NCBI GenBank assembly: GCA_937625935.1
Contig: OW569352.1
Location: 186,001-250,000 of the forward strand
Origin: Tetramitus jugosus
Taxonomy: Eukaryota > Heterolobosea > Eutetramitea > Acrasida > Vahlkampfiidae
Direction of reading: 5' to 3'
DNA: 64,000 nt
The stretch's first letter is position 1. Every line of letters begins with the position of its first letter. A program made the position numbers and the translations under genes. This document shows, one piece after another, positions 31,498 to 41,894 of this stretch. Under the pieces are notes generated by a model. It did not search any database. It saw nothing but the letters and a program-made list of their open reading frames with translations, and was not told the origin of the DNA.

Positions 31498-31869
31498 TTA
31501 ATAACCGTTCTCTCTCAAGAAATCAGCCAACTTACCAACAGCAACAGCAGCGTTACCTGGTTGTTGTGGTTCTTGGTAGATACCAATGACAACAGCCATA
31601 CCGGTCTTTTCAGCAACGAATCCACCCTTGCCCAACTTTCCGTTGATGGTAGAGTCAGTAGCAGCCAATTGCATGTACTTTTGGCCTTCGACTTGGTAAG
31701 ATCCTGTACTAACACCAGAGAAACCTTGGGTGATGGCAGCAGCTTCAGCATCAGTAATGTTGAATCCAGCAGAGCATGCCCACTTTCCTCCTTGAACGCC
31801 AAAGATGGCACCCTTGGTGATGTGTCCAGTTCCGACTAAGTTTTGATCGACGTATGCTTGCCAGCTCAT
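31498..31869 (-). CDS. Profilin
   Basis: A 123-residue actin-monomer and poly-proline binding protein. The N-terminal MSWQAYVDQNLVGTGHI is the profilin signature. GKWACSAGF, the GSYQVEGQKYM strand and the C-terminal helix NAAVAVGKLADFLRENGY complete the fold, at typical length (120-140). Codons are strongly biased and uniform, as for a highly expressed gene. The upstream 260 bp contain tracts of CAA/GTT repeats before the ATG. Confidence 0.96.
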   Translation of the reverse strand: MSWQAYVDQNLVGTGHITKGAIFGVQGGKWACSAGFNITDAEAAAITQGFSGVSTGSYQVEGQKYMQLAATDSTINGKLGKGGFVAEKTGMAVVIGIYQEPQQPGNAAVAVGKLADFLRENGY

Positions 31870-32132
31870 TGTTGTTATATATGTACTTGGGTTGTTGTTG
31901 TTGTTTGTTTGGTTGTTTGTTGTGTGTCTTTACGTCGAGGTAAGATCTAAGGGTTTTTTATAGGGCCACTGTTCGTCACTGCACGACGATGACAGGTGTT
32001 TGATGGACGAGCGGTGAGTTACAATGGTAAATCTGCGACGTTTGATGTGTTTGGATTGATGGACGAACGGTGAAATGATGTTTTCACATGAACGGATCCA
32101 TCTACAGGAGATCTGCTGCTGGGTGAAGAATA

Positions 32133-32336
32133 ATGACTGCCGTGAACGAGATACTAGCATGTTGTGCGACCGATATCGACAAGAATCTTGGTAGAATGGA
32201 GTTTTGTGCCCTCAAAGTCCTAAAAAAGTCCTTGAGAACTATTTTCAACACGGCGTTCCTCACCCGGACTGAGGCTCAAAAATCTCGGGAGGCTTTAACC
32301 AGATCCTTGGATGGACCAAGAAAACGAAATCGTTGA
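32133..32336 (+). CDS. Short ORF, doubtful
   Basis: A 67-codon ORF between profilin and the next membrane protein, with Cys near the start and a basic C-terminus (DGPRKRNR). No homology is recognised. Composition is not repetitive, so a small protein or an upstream ORF in the leader of the 32361 gene is possible. Chance cannot be excluded. Confidence 0.25.
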   Translation: MTAVNEILACCATDIDKNLGRMEFCALKVLKKSLRTIFNTAFLTRTEAQKSREALTRSLDGPRKRNR

Positions 32337-32360
32337 AGCACAAATTATGAATCAGAAACA

Positions 32361-32972
32361 ATGGAAGCAAATAATAGCAGTAGAGAACCTCTCGTCCATC
32401 AATTGAGCATATGCAGTGTTCCATTTGATTCCATCACACAAGAATTCGATCCCACCTTGCCCGAAGTATTATCCCGATACTCGATTGATCAACCGCACTA
32501 CCTGTATACCGTGAGTACTTGCTCAGCGATATGCAGATCATGCAATGAAGGAATGATTCAATATCGGAGGAGTTTTTACTACTCTTTGCTCTTCTCATTG
32601 ATATTCTCAGTGATCGTCTTAAGTCTTCTGTGGTCGTACATGGGTGTAAATAACGTGTCACCAGACAAGATACCGAGGTGGAGATCACCATTGGCATTGT
32701 TGCTGATTATTGTAATGTCATTTCCCATCTTGTTACTATCCTTCATGCGATTTCATCTCAGGTCAAGACAGCTTCAACAAGACACAATGAACAAGTTGAC
32801 TGAATTTTTGTCCAGGGAGAATGATGTCCGTTACAAATATTTAGGAGTTCAATTCTGTGCAAAGAGTTATCTGAAAGAACTTGCTGTTCTCTGTGGTTCT
32901 AATCGATCCTTGAACAATACCAATATTCAAATCTTCCCTTCTCCGTTTCTCTTCTCGTACAGAACGAACTAA
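32361..32972 (+). CDS. Small membrane protein with two transmembrane segments
   Basis: A 203-residue protein, family not recognised. Residues 1-68 are soluble, with a CSAICRSCNEG cluster (three Cys) just before helix 1. Two hydrophobic spans (about 73-95 and 112-132) are separated by a short loop, and a polar C-terminal half follows (YKYLGVQFCAKSYLKEL). The hairpin topology puts both ends on the same side. The ATG follows an AT-rich leader. Non-repetitive composition and clean helices support a real gene. Confidence 0.65.
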   Translation: MEANNSSREPLVHQLSICSVPFDSITQEFDPTLPEVLSRYSIDQPHYLYTVSTCSAICRSCNEGMIQYRRSFYYSLLFSLIFSVIVLSLLWSYMGVNNVSPDKIPRWRSPLALLLIIVMSFPILLLSFMRFHLRSRQLQQDTMNKLTEFLSRENDVRYKYLGVQFCAKSYLKELAVLCGSNRSLNNTNIQIFPSPFLFSYRTN

Positions 32973-33466
32973 TGAAACAAAGTAAACGAAATTTTTGTAA
33001 AGATGTTACCGAAATGTGTGTTTTTATTTGTTTGGAGATTGTTTGATGGGGGATCATTTTTAGGTGTGTGATGTTTCTTTTCAGCTTTCTTGACTTATGT
33101 GATGAGACAGAGTGACCAGAGTTGACTTCCTCTTTTGTTGCAGTGATTCGTGCTCATTTCATGTCCCAATAACTAAAATATCGTCATCAATTGTTATTTA
33201 TGTTTTTCAACAGGCCTTCTCACAGATCCTAATGATTAGATGGGATATCGATTTTGGCTTTCGTGTTATGTCTATGGATGTTTCTGTTTGTGTTGCGGTA
33301 AATATATCTCGAACTACCTGGCCTAGGTTGGCTCCAGGAATTCCTGGTTTTCAAGTAATACAAACAAATTAATATCTCAAAATCTCTTCAATAGATAGTC
33401 CATACCACAACCTTTCCATAGCACAAACAGTCCAAGGTAAAACAGTCAAGTATAATTAGCATCACA
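32973..33466. other. Intergenic region before the Myb gene
   Basis: 494 bp, T-rich. A short ORF at 33112-33372 has no recognisable content and I treat it as chance. The last 100 bp form an AT-rich leader to the Myb-protein ATG. Confidence 0.4.
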
Positions 33467-34657
33467 ATGACAGGAGTAAGATACCTTATGACAGTCACTC
33501 AAGACACTTCGAGTGAGAAGAGTACGCCCACTCGTCCTCCTATAGTTACAATGGAGCCTCAAGTCATCATTCAACCACCAGAAATGAGCACATTTCATTC
33601 TTTGTTCATGGGGTATAATAAAGCAGCTGAATCTATCAAAAGTGGATGGTATTGGAGGGGAGAAGGAGCGGCAATGGACTCCTTATCTCATGAGAGAAAT
33701 TCTGGTGCTCAGGTAGAGATTTCTGAAGTTTCTTACGACACAAAACACGTTGATGCGATATTTCGAATAGAAAACTCCAAACCTCTGATTCATGGGGCGA
33801 TCTATAACGAGAGAAGAAACGAGCAGGTGACAGATATACAGATCCCTTCGTTGCCTTCCTCTCCTAGTAATTCTTCCCCTCTGTCCTCTCCCATCTCCAG
33901 CCGTGCAGAAATCGTTCTCAAGGGTGGCTATGATCAATCATTCCAATATAGCAGTAGAAGTACAAGTTATGGTGAGCTCAGGAAAGAAAGTTCTCTGCCA
34001 AATGAAAACCCATCCAGTTCCTATTATGACCGTCCAAAATCTTTCCAAATCAAACCAAAGCATATCCATCACTACCAAAATCACTCCAGACAGCTATCTG
34101 AATTCAACAAAGAACATAAACTTGATAGGACAAGTGAGTTAGGGGTGGAGCATGGAGATGGAGAGCAAAGTGAAGTAGAGAATGATCAAATTCAGAGTTC
34201 AATAGAGGCCTCATCATCCATCTCTTCTCCTCAAAGAAGAGACAGTCGTAGTTTCATGACTGACAACTACAATAGAGAAAAGAGATCCATGACCCATTGT
34301 TCAGATTTCACATCAGACAAAATATTGAAACCAAGTCGCCAGAGGAGCGACAGAGACCGTAGATACAACCACGGTCGTTGGACAGCAGCAGAACACGAAG
34401 CATTCGTCAAGGCATTCAAGATTTGTGGTAGAGATTGGTCAAGAATTGCAAGAGAATTTGTAAGAACTAGGATGAGAAGTCAGGTGGCCAGTCATGCTCA
34501 AAAGTACTTGATGAAGATTGAGGGAGGTGACACTGAATCAGAGACTCTCATGACCTACCAAGATGACAATGAGGACGAGGAGGGAGCTCTTTCGCCCAGG
34601 GGTGAAACATCTCCTTGTTCTCCTATACTCGGTACTCCTTCATCTGACACGGACTGA
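33467..34657 (+). CDS. SHAQKY-type single-Myb protein
   Basis: A 396-residue putative transcription factor. One Myb/SANT repeat spans about residues 300-352: GRWTAAEHEAFVKAFKICGR, then DWSRIAREF and SQVASHAQKYLMK. SHAQKYL is the third-helix signature of CCA1/MYBST-like single-repeat Myb proteins in plants and amoebae, which bind DNA as regulators. The first 300 residues are Ser/Pro/Asn-rich and presumably disordered. The acidic tail (DDNEDEEGAL) may activate. A Met 8 codons in is an alternative start. Confidence 0.88.
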   Translation: MTGVRYLMTVTQDTSSEKSTPTRPPIVTMEPQVIIQPPEMSTFHSLFMGYNKAAESIKSGWYWRGEGAAMDSLSHERNSGAQVEISEVSYDTKHVDAIFRIENSKPLIHGAIYNERRNEQVTDIQIPSLPSSPSNSSPLSSPISSRAEIVLKGGYDQSFQYSSRSTSYGELRKESSLPNENPSSSYYDRPKSFQIKPKHIHHYQNHSRQLSEFNKEHKLDRTSELGVEHGDGEQSEVENDQIQSSIEASSSISSPQRRDSRSFMTDNYNREKRSMTHCSDFTSDKILKPSRQRSDRDRRYNHGRWTAAEHEAFVKAFKICGRDWSRIAREFVRTRMRSQVASHAQKYLMKIEGGDTESETLMTYQDDNEDEEGALSPRGETSPCSPILGTPSSDTD

Positions 34658-34870
34658 AACCTATCCTATCGGTAGTAAAATTGTAGTTGTAAATTTCCGA
34701 AAAAGTCATGTCGGACGAATCGCAATCTGATTCTTTCGCATGTGAAAAAACACCCACAGAACAGAAGAAGTCTTGCACGACGATAACAACAATTCCTTGG
34801 ACATTCTGAATCACCCACCACTCACATTGCATTCATTGTTGTGTATTGTTTTTCATCGTGAGAGCGAAAT

Positions 34871-37807
34871 ATGACACATAACCACGCCACTCAAAAGAAA
34901 CAGCAAGAGGACTCCTCTTCTCCTGTCATGCTGTTGTCCCCAGTGAATCTCAAATGGTACCAGAACAGAAGAGTTTCACTCCTGTTCTTTGCACTCATTA
35001 TTGTGCAGTTTATTGTTGCGTTTTCTCTGTTTACAACCATGATCTCCACTCATAGTCACCTGTTGTTCCTGTGTGGAGGAGCCGAGTTTATCGTCTTTTG
35101 CATTTTATTTATTGTATCTGTCGTTGGTGTTATCGTGTCATTGTACAGTGCATTGACATGCTGTAACGATACGGCAGCTTCCAGTCGTGATATTGCATTC
35201 AATCGACTCACAGAAATCTCAAGGGCTTCACTGTCCACTGTTCTCCGTTCAAACGAAGTGGAACAATCAATGAAAACAGAGCTGCCATCTCCGAATGATA
35301 ATGGTGACGATGATCGTTATACTACTACTCCAAAGAGTGCAAGAGAAAAGCTATTGAGTCAAGTGTTCCTTGGAGTAAGGCTCTCAGTGATTGCACTATC
35401 TGTTCTGTCGACGCTTGTTATCGTTGTTTTGTCTATTGTGTACCTCAGTATCACTCAATCAGCACTTCCCAGATACAGTGGAACATTTACCATCAAGCAT
35501 TCCAAACTCAGCGCACCAGTCACTGTTCATAGAGAGAGATCTGGTCTGATTCATGTGATTGGAAGAAAAAAATTGGATGTTTCATTTGCACAGGGATTTG
35601 TGAGTGCTCAAGAGAGATTGTGGCAAATGGAATTTAATCGAAGAGTTGCCAGGGGTAGGTTGAGTGAGGTTGTGGGTAGTGCTGGTCTGGGAGTTGATAA
35701 GTTTATGCGAACAATGGGCTTTGCTCGTTTGGTTGATGAGGATGTGAGCAATGGGATTTATAAGGCAGAAATTATAGAAATTGTTCAGAGATTTGTCGAT
35801 GGTGTTAATGCATATATCGACAGTCATGCTGCGGCCTATCGTTTGGCACCAGAGTTTGGAATATTTGGATATAAGCCGGAGCCATTTATTGTTGCTGATG
35901 TTATATTGTGGACAAAGTTGTTGAGTTATGATCTATCAACGAATTTGGACTACGAGTTGGATCGATTCTACGCCATGAAACATGGTATCTCATTGCAGAG
36001 AGTAGAGGAGTTGATGGCTCCCTCAGCAATCGAACAAACTATCTTATCCAAGGAGGAGTTGAACATTACGAGCACAACAGCACAGGATGAGGATCTTGAA
36101 CGACAATTCAATGACAATTCTGGTGCCTATATTCCTGCTACATTCTCAAACTCCCGAAGAGTGAGCACCACGAAGGATCAGTTTAACTTTGGTCGAGAAT
36201 ACAAGAGCCTTTATTCTAAAATATTCAAGCATGATCATAATAATCCATTCGCAAGTAACAACTGGGTGGTATCAGGATCCTTGATGGAAAATGGAAAGGG
36301 ATTTTGTGCGAATGATCCTCATTTGACAATATCTTCTCCTAGTATATGGATTCTGATGCATGTCAAAACAACACACGAAGAGAATAATTGGGACGCTATG
36401 GGAGCCACTTTGCCCACAATTCCAAATATCATTATTGGCAAGAATCAAGATATTTGCTGGAGTGTGACAAACAGTATGCCAGATGTACAAGATTTGTATG
36501 TTGTAGATGAAGTGAATGGCAAGTACGAATACAATGGAAAAATGGTCAATATTGTTGAAAGGGAAGAGGCAATCAAAGTGAAGGGTGCTTCCAATGTCAT
36601 TTACAAGGTGCGAAGTACACTTTATGGTCCAATTGTGAATGATATATATCCCGATGAATTGGGAGAGGAGAAGCCAGTGTCATTGAGATGGACCTCTCTG
36701 CAACCAAATGATACCACCGCTGAAGTGATGATAACACTACTAGAAAGACATAACTGGACTGATTTTAGAAACTCCTTTGCTCGCTATGTATCGCCAACTC
36801 AAAATTTTGTGTATGCTGATGCAAGTGGAAATATTGGTTACCTGACTCCTGGTTTAGTACCAATCAGAGAACAGGGACATTCAGGAATGTTTCCAGTTCC
36901 AGGCAATGGAACATACGATTGGAGAGGATACATTCCGTTTGACTCACTGCCTCAAGTATACAATCCTGCGAAGGGTTATGTTGTTACAGCCAATAACAGA
37001 GTCCAACCTGCTGGTTATCCCTATAACTTTGCACGAGATTTTTCATCGATCCAGCGAGCAGCGAGAATAGTGGAAATGATGGAAGAGTTTGTCAATTCCA
37101 CCCAACCAATCACAGTAGAAGATATGAAGACAATTCAGCTGGATGTCAAATCATTGCTGTTTAATGATATACGGGATGTTTTTTCCAAACTAAATGGTCA
37201 TGTTTCTGGAGAGTATGAGCAATGGAGAAACAAACTGGAGAAATGGGACGGTATTGAATCAGTTGGCTCAACACAAGCAAGTGTGTTCGAGGCATTTGTT
37301 TATCATTCACCAAATTTGTTCGTCAAAGAATTGGGTCGGAGATACTACGATAATGACTTGTTGGTGAAAACTTTGAAGAATGTTACTGATATCTCCCTCC
37401 TGCAAGATGTGAGTACAGTGTTTAAAACTGCAGTCAATTCCGTATCACAGACTAATGGCGTTAAAGAATGGGGCAAGGACGTTCATGCGATAACAGCTAA
37501 TCATGCAATACTCGGTAAGTCTCCAATTAAGTGTATTGCCAACCGTTGGATTTATGTGCCAGGTGGTACAGGAACAGTGGCTGTTGCCCCTCCAAAGTCA
37601 AATGACTTGAGTGTGACTCACGGAGCATCATATCGTCACCTAATTAATTTCGATGAAAACGAAGATCAATTCGTCATTCCCGGAGGACAATCAGGAAATA
37701 TGTTTTCATACTATTATGATAACATGTTGTTTGTGTACTCTAAAGGTGGATATTTCCCAATGAGAACCAAGGGTTATCCAGTTTATCGGACCATGAAGAT
37801 AAATTAA
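34871..37807 (+). CDS. Membrane-anchored penicillin acylase-family (S45) Ntn-hydrolase
   Basis: A 978-residue protein. Residues about 35-60, 67-95 and 165-193 are hydrophobic helices, so the enzyme is membrane-tethered. The S45 body follows: ERLWQMEFNRRVARGRLSE (alpha chain) and, at the autocleavage site, the nucleophile S462 in FASNNWVVSG, preceded by Ala where many bacterial enzymes have Gly. CANDPHL, TNSMPDVQDLY and the C-terminal FVIPGGQSGN also fit. Family enzymes hydrolyse amides such as N-acyl homoserine lactones or penicillins. Eukaryotic examples are sparse, and transfer from bacteria is likely. The last 4 bases overlap the stop of the next gene on the other strand. Confidence 0.88.
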   Translation: MTHNHATQKKQQEDSSSPVMLLSPVNLKWYQNRRVSLLFFALIIVQFIVAFSLFTTMISTHSHLLFLCGGAEFIVFCILFIVSVVGVIVSLYSALTCCNDTAASSRDIAFNRLTEISRASLSTVLRSNEVEQSMKTELPSPNDNGDDDRYTTTPKSAREKLLSQVFLGVRLSVIALSVLSTLVIVVLSIVYLSITQSALPRYSGTFTIKHSKLSAPVTVHRERSGLIHVIGRKKLDVSFAQGFVSAQERLWQMEFNRRVARGRLSEVVGSAGLGVDKFMRTMGFARLVDEDVSNGIYKAEIIEIVQRFVDGVNAYIDSHAAAYRLAPEFGIFGYKPEPFIVADVILWTKLLSYDLSTNLDYELDRFYAMKHGISLQRVEELMAPSAIEQTILSKEELNITSTTAQDEDLERQFNDNSGAYIPATFSNSRRVSTTKDQFNFGREYKSLYSKIFKHDHNNPFASNNWVVSGSLMENGKGFCANDPHLTISSPSIWILMHVKTTHEENNWDAMGATLPTIPNIIIGKNQDICWSVTNSMPDVQDLYVVDEVNGKYEYNGKMVNIVEREEAIKVKGASNVIYKVRSTLYGPIVNDIYPDELGEEKPVSLRWTSLQPNDTTAEVMITLLERHNWTDFRNSFARYVSPTQNFVYADASGNIGYLTPGLVPIREQGHSGMFPVPGNGTYDWRGYIPFDSLPQVYNPAKGYVVTANNRVQPAGYPYNFARDFSSIQRAARIVEMMEEFVNSTQPITVEDMKTIQLDVKSLLFNDIRDVFSKLNGHVSGEYEQWRNKLEKWDGIESVGSTQASVFEAFVYHSPNLFVKELGRRYYDNDLLVKTLKNVTDISLLQDVSTVFKTAVNSVSQTNGVKEWGKDVHAITANHAILGKSPIKCIANRWIYVPGGTGTVAVAPPKSNDLSVTHGASYRHLINFDENEDQFVIPGGQSGNMFSYYYDNMLFVYSKGGYFPMRTKGYPVYRTMKIN

Positions 37808-39063
37808 AATGGTTTTGATGGTTTACCATGCTTGTGCTTTGTGGCTTGGTACTTGTGTATCCTCTGATAGCTATTGTACTGAGTCTTGGTTCTATTGACT
37901 TTATCGTCCAAAAAGCGAGTTCGTTGAATGTCCTTGTTCGCAGTCTTTGACTTCTTGATCAACTCCCCAATTCTGAGCTTTGCTTTGCTCTTCTTCTTCT
38001 TTTGTGTACGCGGCATCATCGTTGGTGTTGCAACTTTCTCCTTCTTTGAGTCCACATCATCTTCTGGTTGATCGCTTACCGAATCCACAACAATGGTCTC
38101 ACTTCCATTTCTCTCAGATTTCGGTGTTTCCTCTTCTACTATCGTTTGCTTAGGTGCCTCTGGTAGTGGTGACACAGGTTTCGTTCTCTTAATGACCCAT
38201 TGACCATTTTCATTCGCTACTTTTGCAATGCCAATCGTTGCCAAGATGTGGAACCGCATTTCATCAATGCCACTCTTCTTCCGTGACGACGTTTCCAAAA
38301 TCTCCAAGTTGTTCAAGTACGATTTCTCAACAATCTGCGACCTCTGTGCCAACTTTCTCAATTCGCTACGCACCAATTTTTGTACAGATACCTGTAAAGC
38401 TTGCATGCTCTCTCTTGGTTTGTCCACTTTTGTGTACACGATAGAGAATGGTATGCGATTCGCTACGAGGAACTTTCCAAACTTGATATCTGCTTCCTTT
38501 GGTTGATCTCTTCTGCTGTCCAACAACCAATAGACCATACTCGGTGTTTGTTCTTTCAAGAATTGTTGATTGACTTGTTGCCATCCACGCACAACAGAGA
38601 TGGGTGCTTTTGCATAGCCATATCCAGGCATGTCCACCATGTAGAACAGTGCAGATGCATCACTGTGCACAGAACCATGATCAGAAGAAGAAGTTGCACC
38701 ACTATTGCTGTTCAGTGCACCACCATCATGATCACCACTGCTACCATCATTCTTCTTCTTGTTGCCCACAGTGAAAAAGTTTAATAATTGAGTGCGACCA
38801 GGTGTCTTGCTTGTTTTGACAGACTTTTTGTTGTTGAATAGGGCATTCATCAGAGAACTTTTTCCTACGTTACTTCTTCCACAGAGAGCTACAAATGTGT
38901 GATTGAGTCCATGGTTGTGCAATGTCGGTGGAGCACTAAAGGAGCTCTTGAACTGATGTCTCATGAACAATTGCTTTGATTGTTGAATGGTTTTGGCAGA
39001 GGATTTGAATTGAGAAAATTTGGAGAGTAGTTGATTGACAGAGAAGCCACTGGATGATGACAT
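37804..39063 (-). CDS. EngB/YihA (GTPBP8)-type GTPase
   Basis: A 419-residue GTPase. G1 is CGRSNVGKSS (residues 61-70), G2-like TPGRTQLLNFF (87-97), G3 MVDMPGYGYA and G4 VYTKVDKP. An Asn/Ser/Asp/Gly-rich insert of about 45 residues lies between the TPGRT and DMPGYG motifs, absent from bacterial EngB (about 200 aa). The N-terminal 50 residues are basic and hydroxylated, and could target to the mitochondrion, where the eukaryotic homologue GTPBP8 acts in ribosome assembly. The C-terminal 130 residues form a Lys-rich extension. I chose the ATG at 39063; the longer ORF from 39276 would overlap the divergent kinesin gene. Confidence 0.88.
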   Translation of the reverse strand: MSSSSGFSVNQLLSKFSQFKSSAKTIQQSKQLFMRHQFKSSFSAPPTLHNHGLNHTFVALCGRSNVGKSSLMNALFNNKKSVKTSKTPGRTQLLNFFTVGNKKKNDGSSGDHDGGALNSNSGATSSSDHGSVHSDASALFYMVDMPGYGYAKAPISVVRGWQQVNQQFLKEQTPSMVYWLLDSRRDQPKEADIKFGKFLVANRIPFSIVYTKVDKPRESMQALQVSVQKLVRSELRKLAQRSQIVEKSYLNNLEILETSSRKKSGIDEMRFHILATIGIAKVANENGQWVIKRTKPVSPLPEAPKQTIVEEETPKSERNGSETIVVDSVSDQPEDDVDSKKEKVATPTMMPRTQKKKKSKAKLRIGELIKKSKTANKDIQRTRFLDDKVNRTKTQYNSYQRIHKYQATKHKHGKPSKPF

Positions 39064-39164
39064 GATGAGAGAGTGTTGTTGTTGGATGATGATTTGATTG
39101 TTTGATTGTTTGTCGTGTGAAAGTTCACACGAAAAATGGAAACAAGCATTTTCTCGAAAGAGGG

Positions 39165-39175
39165 TTTTGGCGCCA
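39165..39175. promoter_or_regulatory. E2F-like TTTTGGCGCCA between EngB and kinesin starts
   Basis: GGCGCC core with T-rich flank, 57 bp upstream of the kinesin ATG and about 100 bp upstream of the EngB ATG. It matches the E2F-type consensus TTTSSCGC. Function is inferred only. Confidence 0.35.
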
Positions 39176-39231
39176 TTTGCGTTTCTACGAACAACCGACT
39201 GACAAGAAACTCTCAGAAAGTCTTGATCATC

Positions 39232-41774
39232 ATGGTGAGAGCTGTAGTTCGAATATGCCCGAATGTGAGTTTTCATCCTTCTATTTTGCCCTCATCCACA
39301 CCGAGGTACTTTTATGAGGCAACAGATTTGGAGAACTTTAAGTTGTACGAGAGCAATGTGAGGCACTGTGGGCTGGAGAGCAGAGTGGATATGATATATG
39401 ATCAGAATTGCAGTCAGTATGACTTTTTTGAAAAGGAAGTTTCAAAATATGTTCAAATGGCCGTCAGAGGAACCGATTCTAGTGTTCTTTTGTTGGGATG
39501 CCCTCATGGAGGCAGAAGATATAGTCTAGAAGGAACTTCTGAATACCCTGGATTGTATTTTCGATCCTTAGATATGATCCTATCTTCTATTAGTATGTAT
39601 TGAATGATACCCACTTGGTTCAAATGAAATAGTTCAAGTTGTCTGACCATGTGTCTACTCATATAGATTCTGAATCAAACAAACATCAGTATCGGTTGCG
39701 TTTTTCCTGTTGTACAATCGAGAGGGATGTAATTGTAGATTCTCTGCCTGAAAAAGGGAGTAAGTATCAAATTCGATTGAGAGATGATCCAATTTATGGG
39801 ATAGTTCCTGAAGGGCTAAACTGGAAAGTCGTTCATAATGTTCAAAGCGGGATGCAGATGTTCCGAGAGTCAAGGTAATTCATTTTGAGAAATCAAAAGT
39901 TCCTAAAGGCCACTAACAACAAAATTAGTTTAAGAATGAATCAGAAACGATCTCATCTCATTGTATCATTATCCGTGGAAAATTCCCAAACAGGACAACA
40001 AGGAACTCTGAACTTTGTATCTCTCGGTAGTATTTTCGCAACCCAAATGAATCAACCCTCTTCGGGAGTGAAATCCAAGGATATACTTCAAGTATCCAAG
40101 TGGTTCGAAGTACTAAACTCTTGTTTGTCAGCATTGGAGAGTAGAACTTCAGCTATAGTTCAATTTCATAAGTCCAAATTGTCAATGTTGCTCAGAGATT
40201 ATTTGATAGGCCGAAAAGAAGCTATTGTGTTATGTTGTCTCTCTCCGAACATGGAGAACTATCAAACTGCCAAGGGAATGTTGAACTTATCCCATAGGTT
40301 GAAAAGAAGTTGTCCAGAGATCTTTGGTCATCTCGAAACCAAAGATCTACCCAACAAGGAACTAATTGAGACAGCACATCAGAGATATCACCGAATGAAA
40401 TTTGAGCAAGAGAAGAACAAACAAGTACTAAAGGTCCAGAATAAGTACTTAGAACTTATTCAGAACCCAGTTTTGGTTCCTTCTCAGAATTTTCGGACCC
40501 AAGGCATTCTCTACGATTCAGAAAGACCAGTGTTACATGGAGAGAGTCTTACAGAATCAGAAGATTTTGTGTTCCCTATTCCATTGAATGCCACTCTTAA
40601 GATTCAGGATGATTTTGAAGATGCATTTCAAGTTTATGAAGTGAGAGGTGATAACACATTCACACCAAGACGATCGAAAAGACTCATAGAGCGATCAGAA
40701 CAAAAGAGAGATCTTAAGAATAAGGATGAAACAGACTCCATCGAGGCGATTCGAACAACACCACATAGAGGAATACCAAAAAACAACAAGAAGGATCAAG
40801 TCCAAGCAAAAGACGAGGAAATAGAAAAACTACGGGCAGAAAAGGAAGAACTGCAAAGAAAGATAAAAAGTTTAGAAGAAGAGTCATTAATTAAAGAGAG
40901 GAAGTACATCGATTCTCATGAGAAACAGAGAGTTCACTTTGAGCATTTGATGAAGATACAAGAACAACAAGTTAGACAAAGGTATTCGAAGAAAGAAACA
41001 GCGAGACTATCGATCGAGAAGAAAAACAATAATGATATCCCTCTTACAACTCCTCGCAACTCTGAAGAGAGCAGGTACACTGAAGTGATGGAAGCAGCGA
41101 TAAAGCGAATGAAGTTAGAGATAAACGATCTTGAAATCGAAAATGAAAACTTAAAGAAATCCATCCTAAAGAAAGATGCAGAGTTGTTGAAGAAGAGAAC
41201 TAGTGCTCGGCTGAAAACTATGGGAGACATATCTCTACTACGGAAGTCGTTTGCTGAAGCACAAGAGAACATCGAAAAAATGAAGAACAAACTCAATCAG
41301 ATGAAGAGATGTGAATTAGCCTGGGCCAATGAAAGAAAACTGCTCATTAATACAATAGAAAGGTTAGAGAATAAGGGAGTAAAAGACTCTGCTCCAGTGG
41401 AAGAACTCTCAACGGATAACATCAACCATCTCCTGGATCAACAATATGATACTGAAGATGAAATTATGGATCAAACTTACTGTCCCTCGAGTGAGGAATC
41501 CAGTGAGATGATCTCTGACTTAGACCAAGAGTATAGTGACAATCCTTCAATAAGCAAAAGAGAAGAAGCTGAAAAGTTGAGGAATACTCTCGTTAAGGCT
41601 CTCTCAAGAACTCGGCCAAACAAATCCTTATCTCCCCCACCTTATTCATCTTCTCCAATCGTCTTCGAGACGGGCAGTCCTCCAGTGTTGACCAACGATG
41701 AACCATCTACAACCTCCATATTTATCGAATCTGACCCAGAAGAAGTGGAGTTGTTTGAGATGCCGAGTTATTGA
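39232..41774 (+). CDS. Divergent kinesin-like protein with degenerate motor
   Basis: CDS is join(39232..39592,39667..39874,39929..41774), 804 aa; introns of 74 bp (phase 1) and 54 bp (phase 2). The short one carries CACTAAC, a good branch-point. The N-terminal ~320 residues follow kinesin order (VRAVVRICPN, SVLLLGCPHGG, RSHLIVSLSV, TLNFVSLGS, LRDYLIGRKEAIVLCCLSP), but the ATP site is eroded. The P-loop reads GCPHGGRRYSLEG instead of GQTGSGKTYTMxG, switch I lacks SSR, and switch II lacks DLAGSE. A coiled coil (about residues 370-560) and a Ser/acidic tail follow. Likely a non-motile kinesin acting as a microtubule or cargo scaffold. Confidence 0.8.
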
Positions 41775-41894
41775 ATGACTTTGCGTCTCAAGAGTTCAAT
41801 CCCAGAGTTGACTTTGGAACTTTTTGCTCTGAACTTTCAGTTTTCTTCCTCGCAGTCAAAAAAAAAAGTCAAACACGATACATCGAAATCAATC

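Noticed and set aside
39265-39305. A 41-bp GTGAGT...GAG intron candidate near the kinesin start
   Set aside because: Too short, not a multiple of three, and reading through keeps the kinesin frame open.
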